Below are positions 9,463 to 17,928 of a stretch of DNA of 64,000 nucleotides, piece by piece; position 1 is the first letter of the stretch, and each line of letters opens with the position of its first letter. The notes beneath the pieces were generated by a model. The model was given only the letters and a program-made list of their open reading frames with translations. It was not told the origin of the DNA and did no database searches. Position numbers and translations under genes: made by a program. Origin of the DNA: Reyranella massiliensis 521 (GTDB lineage Bacteria; Pseudomonadota; Alphaproteobacteria; Reyranellales; Reyranellaceae); contig NZ_HE997181.1 of NCBI RefSeq assembly GCF_000312425.1, positions 3,791,395-3,855,394 on the forward strand, given 5' to 3'.

Positions 9463-11085
9463 TCAGGCCGCAGCTTTCTTCTCGTCGGCAATGATGCGGT
9501 CGTATGCCGGCAGGGTCAGGAACTCGTAGAATTGCGGCTGCTCGACCAGGTCGATCATGAGCTGGGCGGCATCCTCGTAACGACCCTTGGCGTAGTTCTC
9601 CTCGCCCATCTGCGCCTTCACCTTGTCGTTCTCCTCGCGCACGATCTCGCGCACCAGCTCCTTGGTGATGGCGCGGCCGTCGTCGAGCTTCTGGTTGTGG
9701 CGCACCCACTGCCAGACCTGCGCGCGGCTGATCTCGGCGGTGGCGGCGTCTTCCATCAGGTTGAACAGCGGCACGCAGCCAATGCCGCGCAGCCAGGCCT
9801 CGACGTAGCCGATGCCTACGGCCACGTTCTGGCGCAGGCCGGCCTCGGTCTTCGGGCCTGCCGGCATCTGGATCAGGTCGGCCGCGGTGACGTTCACGTC
9901 CTGGCGCTTGCGCGCGATCTGATTGGCTTCCTTCATCACCGCATCGAACTCGGCCTTGGCGATCGGCACGAGCCCCGGATGAGCGACCCAGGTGCCGTCG
10001 TGGCCGTCGCCGGCCTCGCGCTTCTTGTCGGCATGCACGCGGGCCATCGCCTCGTCATTGGCCTTCGGATCGTTCTTGATCGGAATCTGCGCCGCCATGC
10101 CGCCCATCGCGTGGACCTCGCGGCGATGGCAGGTCTTGATGACGAGCTGGCTGTAGGAGCGGAGGAAGTGCGAGGTCATGCCGACCGTGCCGCGATCCGG
10201 CAGCACCGCCCACTCCTGTTCGCGGAACTTCTTGATGAAGGAGAAGATGTAGTCCCAACGGCCGCAGTTCAGACCGGCCGAATGGTCCTTCAGCTCCCAC
10301 AGGATCTCGTCCATCTCGAAGGTAGCGAGGATGGTCTCGATCAGCACCGTGGCCTTGATCGACTTCTGCGGCACGCCGAGCGCGTCCTGGGCATGGACGA
10401 ACACGTCGTTCCACAGCCGCGCTTCGAGATGGCTCTCCATCTTCGGCAGGTAGAAGTACGGCCCGGTACCGCGCGACAGCGCTTCCTTGGCGTTATGGAA
10501 GAAATAGAGGCCGAAATCGAACAGCGAGCCCGACATCGGCTTGCCATCGACCGTGACGTGCTTCTCGAGCAGGTGCCAGCCGCGCGGACGGACGAACAGC
10601 ACGGCGGTCTTGTCGTTCAGCTTGTAGGCCTTGCCGCTGTTGGGATCGACATAGTCGATCTGGCGACGCACCGCGTCGGCGAGGTTGAACTGGCCTTCGA
10701 CCATGTTGGCCCAGGTCGGCGTCGAGGCATCCTCGAAGTCGGCCATGAAGACGTTGGCGCCGCAGTTCAGCGCATTGATGATCATCTTGCGATCGACCGG
10801 CCCGGTGATTTCGACGCGGCGGTCCAGGATGTCCTTGGGCAACGGCGCCACCGTCCAGTCGCTCTCGCGGATCTTCGCCGTTTCCGGCAGGAAGTCCGGC
10901 TTTTCCCCGGCATCGAGCCGCTTCTGGCGCTCGACGCGGGCGGCCAGCAACTCCTCGCGACGATCGTTGAACTTGCGCTGCAAGTCGGCAATGAACGCGA
11001 CAGCCTCCTTGGTGAGCACCTTTTCGAAGCCGGGCTTCATCGCGCCGTCGATCGAAACACCCGCCGGAAGGTCCAGAGCCGTCAT
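9463..11085 (-). CDS. aceB: Malate synthase A
   Basis: This 540-residue enzyme condenses glyoxylate with acetyl-CoA to malate. The malate synthase signature is present as [16 protein letters not shown], and length fits the A isoform. The start ATG was chosen because AAGGGGAA lies seven bases upstream. Isocitrate lyase is not in the window. The neighbours are an oxalyl-CoA-synthetase-like ligase downstream and divergent urate hydroxylase, so glyoxylate here may come from oxalate or purine breakdown as well as from the glyoxylate shunt. Confidence 0.95.
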   Translation of the reverse strand: MTALDLPAGVSIDGAMKPGFEKVLTKEAVAFIADLQRKFNDRREELLAARVERQKRLDAGEKPDFLPETAKIRESDWTVAPLPKDILDRRVEITGPVDRKMIINALNCGANVFMADFEDASTPTWANMVEGQFNLADAVRRQIDYVDPNSGKAYKLNDKTAVLFVRPRGWHLLEKHVTVDGKPMSGSLFDFGLYFFHNAKEALSRGTGPYFYLPKMESHLEARLWNDVFVHAQDALGVPQKSIKATVLIETILATFEMDEILWELKDHSAGLNCGRWDYIFSFIKKFREQEWAVLPDRGTVGMTSHFLRSYSQLVIKTCHRREVHAMGGMAAQIPIKNDPKANDEAMARVHADKKREAGDGHDGTWVAHPGLVPIAKAEFDAVMKEANQIARKRQDVNVTAADLIQMPAGPKTEAGLRQNVAVGIGYVEAWLRGIGCVPLFNLMEDAATAEISRAQVWQWVRHNQKLDDGRAITKELVREIVREENDKVKAQMGEENYAKGRYEDAAQLMIDLVEQPQFYEFLTLPAYDRIIADEKKAAA

Positions 11086-11172
11086 TGCATTTCCCCTTGA
11101 AATCGTTCGAATCACTGTGAATGGGCGATTTACCGCCTTGAGACCCCGCCCGGCAAGGCGCTACGAGGAAGC

Positions 11173-12360
11173 ATGGACGCTGCGTTTATCGTCGATTGGC
11201 TGAATCTGCTGCTGCGCTGGGCTCACATGATCGTGGGCATTGCCTGGATCGGAGCGTCTTTCTACTTCATCTGGCTGGACAACCATCTGCACAAGCCGCT
11301 CGATCCGGCCGACATCGCCAAGGGCATCGGCGGCGAAGTCTGGGCGGTCCATGGCGGCGGCTTCTACACCGCCAAGAAGTTCGCCCTGGCGCCCGAGCGC
11401 CTGCCGCCCGAACTGCACTGGTTCAAGTGGGAAGCCTACACGACCCTGATCACCGGCTTCTTCCTGCTGTGCCTCGTCTACTATTACGGTGCGGAAGTCG
11501 CCCTGATCGATCCCTCGGTCATGGACCTCAGCAAGCCCGCCGCGATCGCCATCGGGCTGGGGTTCCTGGTCCTGGGCTGGCTGGTCTACGACTGGCTCTG
11601 CCGCTCTGCCCTGGGCCAGGACGATGCCGTCCTGGGCGGCCTGCTCTTCCTCTATTGCATCGCCTCCGCCTGGGCGCTCTGCCACATCTTTTCCGGCCGC
11701 GGCGCCTACATCCACTTCGGCGCGATGCTGGGCACGATCATGGTGCTCAACGTCTACTTCGTCATCATTCCGGGCCAGCGCGAAATGGTGAAGGCCAAGG
11801 AGGAAGGAAGGCCGCTCGATCCCAAATACGGCCTGAGGGGTCGCCAGCGCTCGGTCCATAATACCTATTTTACGCTGCCTGTGCTGTTCACGATGATCAG
11901 CAACCACTATGCCGGCCTCTACGGCCATGAGTGGAACTGGGTGCTGCTGATCCTGATCTCGGTGGCGGGCGCGCTGATCCGCGTCTGGTTCGTGCAACGC
12001 CACAAGGGCAATGCCAATCCGCTGGTGCTGGCGTCGGGCTTCGTGTTCATCGCCTTCACCGCCCTGCTCGCCCTGCCGCGACCGAGCGCCGATGGCGGCG
12101 GGCCGGTCGCCTTCGATCAGGTCCAGCCCATCGTTCAGGCCCGCTGCGCTTCCTGCCATGCCGCCAAGCCCACACAGGAAGGCTTCCTGGCGCCGCCCAA
12201 GGGCATCCTCCTGGAGACGCCGTCGCAGATCCGCGCCCTGGCCGCCGCCATCAACCAGCAGGCCGCCGCCTCGCGGGTCATGCCCCCCGGCAATCTGACC
12301 GAGATCACCGACGCAGAGCGCCGCATGATTGCGCGGTGGTTCAAGGGTGGCGCACAATAG
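11173..12360 (+). CDS. puuD: Membrane urate hydroxylase PuuD with C-terminal cytochrome c domain
   Basis: The 395-residue protein has an N-terminal integral membrane urate-oxidizing domain with about eight hydrophobic segments (first RWAHMIVGIAWIGASFYFIW). A cytochrome c domain follows, with the heme motif CASCH near residue 324 and an axial methionine candidate in RVMPPGNLT. PuuD oxidizes urate to 5-hydroxyisourate and passes the electrons to the respiratory chain instead of making hydrogen peroxide. It is divergent from malate synthase. Purine degradation ends in glyoxylate, which explains the pairing. Confidence 0.93.
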   Translation: MDAAFIVDWLNLLLRWAHMIVGIAWIGASFYFIWLDNHLHKPLDPADIAKGIGGEVWAVHGGGFYTAKKFALAPERLPPELHWFKWEAYTTLITGFFLLCLVYYYGAEVALIDPSVMDLSKPAAIAIGLGFLVLGWLVYDWLCRSALGQDDAVLGGLLFLYCIASAWALCHIFSGRGAYIHFGAMLGTIMVLNVYFVIIPGQREMVKAKEEGRPLDPKYGLRGRQRSVHNTYFTLPVLFTMISNHYAGLYGHEWNWVLLILISVAGALIRVWFVQRHKGNANPLVLASGFVFIAFTALLALPRPSADGGGPVAFDQVQPIVQARCASCHAAKPTQEGFLAPPKGILLETPSQIRALAAAINQQAAASRVMPPGNLTEITDAERRMIARWFKGGAQ

Positions 12361-12364
12361 CGAA

Positions 12365-12832
12365 ATGAATGTCCGCACCGGCGGCCTGCCGTGGCGTCGT
12401 CTCCTGACGGCCGCCTTGGCGGCGGTCGCGATCTTTCTCTACTGGTTCCAGGTCGGCGACCGCAGTGCCGGAGACGCTGCGCGCAATGCCACCGTTGCAG
12501 AGGCACGAGAGCCCGTCTCGAATACCGGCGGCTGGGGCGCCAGTGTCGGTTTTGCAGACTCGCGGCGTCTCGACGAGCATTTCGAGAAGCATGGGGCGGA
12601 GTTTGGCCGGATCACCAAGCAAGACTATCTGAGGCAGGCGCAGCTGCTGCGCGACGCCCGTGCAGGCGGTCCGATCCTGGAGACAGTGCGCGCCGACGGG
12701 GTGACGACCCGCTTCGACAAGCAGACCGGGGCGTTCATCGCCTTCAATCCAAATGGCGTGATCCGCACTTTCTTCAAACCGAACGATGGCGAGCGATACT
12801 ATCGCCGACAGGCCGAGCGAGGACGCGGATGA
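12365..12832 (+). CDS. Single-span membrane protein with polymorphic-toxin-like C-terminal domain
   Basis: The protein has 155 residues. A short basic N-terminus leads into one membrane span (LLTAALAAVAIFLYWF). The C-terminal ~90 residues contain LDEHFEKHGAEFG, then RFDKQTGAFIAFNPNGVIRT and FFKPNDGERYY. This resembles the C-terminal RNase-type toxin domains (BECR-like) of secreted polymorphic toxins. The next gene overlaps its stop by ATGA and encodes a small acidic, tryptophan-rich protein suited to be its immunity partner. Family recognition is from pattern memory and the activity is inference. A housekeeping role is also possible. Confidence 0.5.
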   Translation: MNVRTGGLPWRRLLTAALAAVAIFLYWFQVGDRSAGDAARNATVAEAREPVSNTGGWGASVGFADSRRLDEHFEKHGAEFGRITKQDYLRQAQLLRDARAGGPILETVRADGVTTRFDKQTGAFIAFNPNGVIRTFFKPNDGERYYRRQAERGRG

Positions 12833-13209
12833 AGCCTCCTCCCCCTCCCGGCCCTCCCGACGTAGCTGACCTCTGCGAGCTGATCGACCAATGGACGACA
12901 TTCGCGGCCGATCTCGAACGGCAGGGTTACAATTTCGATCTCGACAACTGGTTGAACGACGTCGACGTGCGCGAGTTGATCCTCGAAGCGCTGCCCATGT
13001 TCAGCCGCGAGGAGATGGGTGACCACGCGCTGAAGCTAGATGAAGCCGACAAGACCTTCACGGCAGCGACGCGCGACTTCAAGCGTTGTGTCTGGGGCCA
13101 TGGCACGGCCCGCAAGGAAAAATGGACCCCGCAGAAAAACTGGTGGTACTTCCGCACACCGAGGCGGTCCAACGCCCAGCTTGAAGACGAACTCGCGACC
13201 GTTAGATAA
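12829..13209 (+). CDS. Small protein, candidate immunity partner of the preceding toxin-like protein
   Basis: The 126-residue soluble protein starts with a proline-rich leader (MKPPPPPGPPDVADL) and has no signal peptide or membrane span. Its middle is acidic and helical (LIDQWTTFAADLERQGYNFD), and the C-terminus is aromatic (KNWWYFRTPRR). The start codon overlaps the stop of the toxin-like gene, implying translational coupling and matched dosage, as expected of an immunity protein. I do not recognise a named family, and the role is inferred from context. Confidence 0.5.
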   Translation: MKPPPPPGPPDVADLCELIDQWTTFAADLERQGYNFDLDNWLNDVDVRELILEALPMFSREEMGDHALKLDEADKTFTAATRDFKRCVWGHGTARKEKWTPQKNWWYFRTPRRSNAQLEDELATVR

Positions 13210-13218
13210 GACGGTGCC

Positions 13219-13986
13219 ATGAGTACCCCCAAAATCATGGTCGAGGCCCAGGGCCCGGTCACGACGATCACCATCAACCGGCCGCAGGCCAAGAACGCCC
13301 TCGACAACGAAGCGGCACACGCTCTTGCCGATGCGCTGCGTGCCTTCGAAGCCGACCCGCAGGCGAAAGTCGCCGTCTTGACCGGCGCCGGGGGCGCCTT
13401 CTGCGCCGGGGCCGACCTCAAGGAGCTGGGCGGCGGCACGGACTATTTCCCTTGGGCCGGCAGCGCGGACGGGCCGTTGCGCGCACAGCTCAGCAAACCC
13501 GTGATTGCCGCCATCGAAGGCCATGCCTGTGCCGGCGGGCTGGGCGTGGCGTTGTTCTGCGATATCCGCATCGTCGACGAAACCGCCTCCTTCGGCGTGT
13601 TCTCGCGCCGCTGGGGCGTTCCGATGAGCGATGGCACGACCGTGCGCCTGCCGCGCATTGTGGGCCAGGGGCGCGCCATGGACATGCTGCTGACCGGCCG
13701 CGCGGTCGGCGCCGACGAAGCCATCGCCATTGGATTGGCTACCCGCAAGGTGGCGCGCGGCACGACGCGCGCCGAGGCAGAAAAGCTCGCCCTCCAGATC
13801 GCGGGCTTCCCACCGATCGCCATGACGTCGGATCGCCAGTCGGCCTATGAGAGTTTCGACCGCGACCAGGCGGCCGCGATCCAGCGCGAGATGGAGCTGT
13901 CGCTGGAAGCGCGGCGCCAGGAATCGCAAAGCGGTGCGGCGCGCTTCGCCAAGGGCGAAGGCCGGCACGGCCAGTTCAAGAAGTAG
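13219..13986 (+). CDS. Enoyl-CoA hydratase/isomerase family (crotonase) protein
   Basis: This 255-residue crotonase-fold protein has the oxyanion-hole segments AFCAGADLKEL and IEGHACAGGLGVALFCDIRI. The GVPMSDGTTVRLPRIVG segment is typical of the family. Glutamates at the usual hydratase positions are not obvious, so it may be an isomerase or another acyl-CoA enzyme. It closely parallels a second crotonase encoded at 16477-17253 (both have CRRWGVP/SRRWGVP and RLPR motifs), which suggests paralogy. A quinone oxidoreductase-like gene follows 22 bases downstream. Confidence 0.88.
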   Translation: MSTPKIMVEAQGPVTTITINRPQAKNALDNEAAHALADALRAFEADPQAKVAVLTGAGGAFCAGADLKELGGGTDYFPWAGSADGPLRAQLSKPVIAAIEGHACAGGLGVALFCDIRIVDETASFGVFSRRWGVPMSDGTTVRLPRIVGQGRAMDMLLTGRAVGADEAIAIGLATRKVARGTTRAEAEKLALQIAGFPPIAMTSDRQSAYESFDRDQAAAIQREMELSLEARRQESQSGAARFAKGEGRHGQFKK

Positions 13987-14008
13987 CGCAGAAGTAAAGG
14001 AAACGAAG

Positions 14009-15031
14009 ATGCGGGCGCTGGTCTGTCATGCCTATGGTCCGATCGAGAATCTGAAGATCGAGGACATCCCGCAGCCCGTGCCGAAGGCCGGCGAGGTGCT
14101 GGTGCGCGTGCGCGCCGCCGGCGTGAGTTTCGCCGCGATGCTGGGCGTGCAAGGCAAGCACCAGAACAAGCCGCCATTGCCTTACGTGCCGGGCAACGAA
14201 CTCGCGGGCCATGTCGTGGCTCTGGGCGAGGGCGTCAGCAACGTCGCGGTCGGCGACCGCATCGCGACTGGCGTCAGCCAGGGCGCCTTTGCCGAATATG
14301 CCGTCGCGACCGCAGCCAACCTGATCCCGATCCCCGAGCAACTGCCCTATGCCGAGGCGACCAACTTTCCGACGCTCTATCCCACCGCCTACGGCGCGCT
14401 GAAGTGGAAGGCGGCGATGCAGCCCGGCGAAGTGCTGCTGGTCCACGGGGCCGGCGGCGGCTCGGGCCTGACTGCCATCGAGGTCGGCAAGGCGATGGGT
14501 GCCGTCGTGATCGCGAGTGCCGGTGGCGCCGACAAGCTCAAGGCCGCGCAGGAAGCCGGTGCCGACCACCTGATCGACTACCGTTCGGAAGACATACGCA
14601 CCAAGGTGCTGGAGCTGACGGGCGGACGCGGCGCCGATGTGATTTACGATCCGGTCGGCGGTTCGGCGTTCGACGCGTCGCTGCGCTGCGTGGCGCCCGA
14701 GGGCCGTATCATCCCGATGGGCTTCGCCAGCGGCACCGTCCCGCAGATCCCGGCCAATATCCTGCTGGTCAAGAACGTGACCGTGATCGGCTTCTACTAC
14801 GGCTACTGGAATGGCTGGGGCGGCAAAGGAACTCCCTCGCCCAAGGAGGAAGCAGCGCTTGCCACGCGCCGCGCCATGGTGGCCGACGCCCAGCGAGACC
14901 TGACCCGCTGGTTCGTCGAAGGCAGGCTCAAGGCCACGGTCGCCGCGACCTACGACCTCGCGGACTGGATCAAGGGCTTCAAGCTCATCGAGGAACGCAC
15001 CGTCGTCGGCAAGGCCGTGCTCGTTCCGTAG
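14009..15031 (+). CDS. NADPH:quinone oxidoreductase family (MDR) protein
   Basis: The 340-residue medium-chain dehydrogenase/reductase contains the GroES-like N-terminal half (YVPGNELAGHVVALGEGV). The nucleotide-binding Rossmann motif is VHGAGGGSGLTAIEVGKAMG, in which GAGGGSG replaces the usual AAAGGVG. The zinc-ligand cysteines of alcohol dehydrogenases are absent, which places it in the quinone/acyl-CoA reductase branch. The ATG lies after AAAGGAAACG. It is likely co-transcribed with the preceding crotonase gene. The substrate is unknown. Confidence 0.88.
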   Translation: MRALVCHAYGPIENLKIEDIPQPVPKAGEVLVRVRAAGVSFAAMLGVQGKHQNKPPLPYVPGNELAGHVVALGEGVSNVAVGDRIATGVSQGAFAEYAVATAANLIPIPEQLPYAEATNFPTLYPTAYGALKWKAAMQPGEVLLVHGAGGGSGLTAIEVGKAMGAVVIASAGGADKLKAAQEAGADHLIDYRSEDIRTKVLELTGGRGADVIYDPVGGSAFDASLRCVAPEGRIIPMGFASGTVPQIPANILLVKNVTVIGFYYGYWNGWGGKGTPSPKEEAALATRRAMVADAQRDLTRWFVEGRLKATVAATYDLADWIKGFKLIEERTVVGKAVLVP

Positions 15032-15041
15032 AGCCCGTCTG

Positions 15042-15701
15042 CTAGCGGCGCAGGACGCTGGCGGCGATCGCTGTTCCGAAGCCCAGCATCGCCACGCCCG
15101 ACACTGCCTGGACTGATCGCCGGAAACGGCGGTCGCCGACGCGGGACTGGATCATCGCCGCGGACAGCGCATAGGCAAAGTGGACTGAGCCCACCACCAG
15201 GATGAGCACGGAGAACAGCACGCAGAATTGCGGTGCAAGCGGCTGATCGTGGTGCACGAAGTTGGGAAACAACGCCGCCAGGAAGAACACGGACTGCAGG
15301 TTGGTGGCGCTCACGAAGAAGGCCTGAAGATATCGGCGTAGCGCACTCACCTCGGCAGCCGGCGCACCGACGACGGCATCGCTCCGCAATCGCCAGGCGT
15401 TGCGCAGCGCCCGAACGCCAAGGAAGACGAGATAGGCGGCGCCCGCGAGCCGCAAGCCGTCGTACAGCCCCGGCATCGCGAGCAGCAGTGCGGCGACGCC
15501 CAGCGCCGCGGCAAGCGCCACGAGGAACAGCAACGAAATGTTGCCGAGGATGGTGGGCGCAACGCGCCGCACGCCGAAGCTCAAACTGTGATCGACGACC
15601 AGAACGACATTAGGACCGGGCGACACCGACGCCAGCGCGATCACGCCGGCAAACACGAACAGTTCGTTCACTGCGGCCAGACTTTTGGAAAAGTCGCGCA
15701 T
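15042..15701 (-). CDS. LysE/RhtB family amino-acid exporter
   Basis: The 219-residue protein has six predicted membrane spans and the family start motif SVSPGPNVVLVVDHSLSFG. The internal segment AAYLVFLGVRALRNAW is typical of RhtB-type efflux proteins. Its start overlaps the 3' end of the upstream phytanoyl-CoA dioxygenase-like gene by 34 bases, so translation is probably coupled. The exported compound is likely an amino acid or derivative. Confidence 0.88.
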   Translation of the reverse strand: MRDFSKSLAAVNELFVFAGVIALASVSPGPNVVLVVDHSLSFGVRRVAPTILGNISLLFLVALAAALGVAALLLAMPGLYDGLRLAGAAYLVFLGVRALRNAWRLRSDAVVGAPAAEVSALRRYLQAFFVSATNLQSVFFLAALFPNFVHHDQPLAPQFCVLFSVLILVVGSVHFAYALSAAMIQSRVGDRRFRRSVQAVSGVAMLGFGTAIAASVLRR

Positions 15702-16477
15702 TCGAGCCGGTCGCCCGGCTTCAGGCCGTGGCCTTCGAGCGGTGGCGAGACCTGGCCGACGCGTGCGGCGTAGCGCGCATCGTCGCCGCACCAGCGGGTC
15801 GCCCAGGCGCGGCGACGGCGCGAGGTCGAGCGATTGCCGGAAGCGCCGTGCAGCGTCAGCGCGTGGAAGGCGATGACGTCGCCCGGCTCCATGTCCCAGG
15901 CGAGGAATTCGTGCCGGTCGCGCTCGGCGTCGAGGTCGGGCAGCGGCTCGAAGCGAGGGTCCTGCACGGCAAGATCGACGCCGCCCTGCTTGAAGAACTT
16001 GGGCTGGAACCAGCGGCCCCAGCGGTGCGAGCCCTTCACATATTCGACGCACGTCGCACGATCGACCGGATCGAGCGGCAGCCACAGCGAGACGATCTGC
16101 TCGCCGTCGATCGGATAATAGGGCTGGTCGTGATGCCACGGCGTACGCTCCTGCGTGCCCGGCTCCTTCACCAGCAGATGGTCGTGATAGTAGACGACCT
16201 CGCGCGAGCCCATCAGGCGCGCCGCGATCTCGCGTGCCGGCGACTCGTAGACGAAGGCGCGCGCGTCGGGATGGCGTTGCCAGAGCTGGAAGTCGACGAA
16301 GAACAGTCCCGGCGCACCCTTGGGCGTATTGATGCGCACCATCGGCCCGGGAGTCGCCATGTCGGCTTCGACGGCCGCGCGCAGTCGTTCGATCCAATCG
16401 GGCGAAAAGGCGCCGCGCAGGCAGATGGCACCGTCGCTACGGTATTGCGCGATCTCGGCGTCGGTCGGCAGGCTCAT
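15668..16477 (-). CDS. Phytanoyl-CoA dioxygenase (PhyH) family protein
   Basis: This 269-residue Fe(II)/2-oxoglutarate oxygenase has the metal-binding HxD in PWHHDQPYYPIDG and the distal histidine in VIAFHALTLHGASGN, followed by an arginine-rich strand that would bind 2-oxoglutarate. The ATG overlaps the stop of the upstream crotonase gene, and the 3' end overlaps the LysE gene. The order MaoC, crotonase, PhyH, exporter suggests one operon handling a CoA-linked or branched organic acid. The substrate is unknown. Confidence 0.85.
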   Translation of the reverse strand: MSLPTDAEIAQYRSDGAICLRGAFSPDWIERLRAAVEADMATPGPMVRINTPKGAPGLFFVDFQLWQRHPDARAFVYESPAREIAARLMGSREVVYYHDHLLVKEPGTQERTPWHHDQPYYPIDGEQIVSLWLPLDPVDRATCVEYVKGSHRWGRWFQPKFFKQGGVDLAVQDPRFEPLPDLDAERDRHEFLAWDMEPGDVIAFHALTLHGASGNRSTSRRRRAWATRWCGDDARYAARVGQVSPPLEGHGLKPGDRLECATFPKVWPQ

Positions 16478-17253
16478 CAAATCTCTCCGAAATCGCCGCC
16501 GCGTCCCTTGCCGGCGGCGAAGCGGGCAGCACCCTTGCGGGTTTCCGCCTGCAGTGCCGGCATCCCATGCCGCGCTTCGTTGATCAGCGCCGCCGGTAGG
16601 TCGAGCGCCCATTGCTCGTAGGACGACTGGCGATCCGAACGCAGGCAAGTCTGCGGAAACTTCGCCAGCACATTGGCCAGCGCCTTGGCTTCGGCGAGCG
16701 CCTGCCCCTCGGGCGCAAGACGGTTGGCCAGCCCCCAGTCGAAGGCCTCGCGGGCGCCGACCTCGCGGCCGGTCAGGATCATGTCGAGGGCGCGGCTGTG
16801 ACCGACGAGACGCGGCAGGCGCACCGTACCGCCATCGATCAGCGGCACGCCCCAGCGCCGGCAGAACACGCCGAACTTGGCGCTCTCCGAGGCGACACGC
16901 ATGTCGCACCACAGCGCGAGTTCGAGGCCACCCGCGACAGCATAGCCTTCGACGGCGGCGATCACCGGCTTGGACAGGAGATGCCGTGTCGGCCCCATCG
17001 GACCGGGACCGGCCGGATCGAATGCCGACGGACTTTCGCGGCTGGCCGCGACCTTGAGATCGTAGCCGGCGCAGAAGGTGCCGCCGCGGCCGGTCAGGAT
17101 GGCAACGGACTGCGAGTCGGCGGCGTCGAAGGCGAAGAAGGCCTCGCGCAACAGAATCGCCGTCTCGGGATCGACCGCGTTGCGCGCCTCCGCGAAGCGG
17201 TCGATCGAAACGATCGTGGTCGTCCCTTCCTTCTCGACGGCGACCTTGGCCAT
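16477..17253 (-). CDS. Enoyl-CoA hydratase/isomerase family protein, second crotonase
   Basis: The 258-residue crotonase shows TFCAGYDLKVAA and VEGYAVAGGLELALWCDMRVA, which form the CoA-binding and oxyanion-hole segments. A GTG one codon earlier is an alternative start, but the ATG overlaps the stop of the MaoC gene as TGATG, which supports this start. It is the paralogue of the crotonase at 13219-13986 on the opposite strand. Probably part of the MaoC-crotonase-PhyH-LysE operon. Confidence 0.88.
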   Translation of the reverse strand: MAKVAVEKEGTTTIVSIDRFAEARNAVDPETAILLREAFFAFDAADSQSVAILTGRGGTFCAGYDLKVAASRESPSAFDPAGPGPMGPTRHLLSKPVIAAVEGYAVAGGLELALWCDMRVASESAKFGVFCRRWGVPLIDGGTVRLPRLVGHSRALDMILTGREVGAREAFDWGLANRLAPEGQALAEAKALANVLAKFPQTCLRSDRQSSYEQWALDLPAALINEARHGMPALQAETRKGAARFAAGKGRGGDFGEI

Positions 17254-17711
17254 CACCGGCCCTGCATCATGCGCAGCGGCGTGTAGATCAGCACAGTCTC
17301 ACCCTTCTGGTTCTTCACCAGGTTGGTCGTGCGGACCAGCGCCCGCGAGGGATCCTTGGACGTCGGCTTGATCTCGGTGACTTCGATCTCGACATGGATC
17401 GTGTCGTTCACGTAGGTCGGCCCCTTGATGTCGAAGCCCATCGACAGGAAGGCGAGCCCCGATCCCTGCAGGGTGGTCGGGATCACCAGACCTTCGGCCA
17501 TGGAGTAGACCAGCGCCCCGGGAACGGGATGCCCGCCGCGCATCGGGGCGTGCTCCTTGATGTATTCCTTGTTGGTGAACAGCTCCTCGGAAAAGCCGCA
17601 AAGCGTCACGAAATTCAGAAGGTCGGCCTCGAAGAGAGTCCTGCCATAGGTGGTGAATTTGTCGCCGATCTTGAGATCGCGCCAGTTCCAGCCTTCGCCG
17701 AGTTGTTTCAT
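17253..17711 (-). CDS. MaoC-like (R)-hydratase / hot-dog fold protein
   Basis: This 152-residue protein has the hot-dog-fold dehydratase pattern. FTTYGRTLFEADLLNFVTLCG at the N-terminus carries the FEAD variant of the substrate loop. HPVPGALVYSMAEGL is the helix segment, and YVNDTIHVEIEVTEIKPT is the late strand motif of the MaoC family. It is the first gene of the leftward operon that continues with a crotonase and PhyH protein. It probably hydrates an enoyl-CoA or acts as a related thioester enzyme. Confidence 0.82.
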   Translation of the reverse strand: MKQLGEGWNWRDLKIGDKFTTYGRTLFEADLLNFVTLCGFSEELFTNKEYIKEHAPMRGGHPVPGALVYSMAEGLVIPTTLQGSGLAFLSMGFDIKGPTYVNDTIHVEIEVTEIKPTSKDPSRALVRTTNLVKNQKGETVLIYTPLRMMQGR

Positions 17712-17720
17712 GGGGCGATC

Positions 17721-17903
17721 CTAGTGGGCGTGCGCAGGGTGGGCGCCTTCGCGCAGCTTGTACAGCCGGCTACAATAGGGGCACTCGACATGCCCTTCCG
17801 AGCCCAGGTTGAGATACACTTTGGGATGGCCTAACGCGCCGCCACCGCCATCGCAGGCGACGCGGTCAGTATCGACAGTGATGACTTCAAACGGCTCAGT
17901 CAC
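17721..17903 (-). CDS. Zinc-finger (CHCC) domain protein, NDUFS6-like
   Basis: The 60-residue protein has the pattern HPKVYLNLG followed by HVECPYCSRLY, giving the Cys-His-Cys-Cys zinc ligands of the CHCC family. Alphaproteobacterial homologues are related to the mitochondrial complex I subunit NDUFS6. The GTG start is preferred because AAGGAG lies seven bases upstream. It lies 10 bases upstream of the MaoC gene on the same strand and nearly abuts the divergent lipoprotein hydrolase gene. Confidence 0.88.
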   Translation of the reverse strand: MTEPFEVITVDTDRVACDGGGGALGHPKVYLNLGSEGHVECPYCSRLYKLREGAHPAHAH

Positions 17904-17928
17904 GATCCCACTCCTTCTGCGCCGGCGC

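Noticed and set aside
9442-11100. 552-codon frame antisense to malate synthase
   Set aside because: The malate synthase signature is complete on the minus strand. The plus-strand frame is compositionally a shadow.
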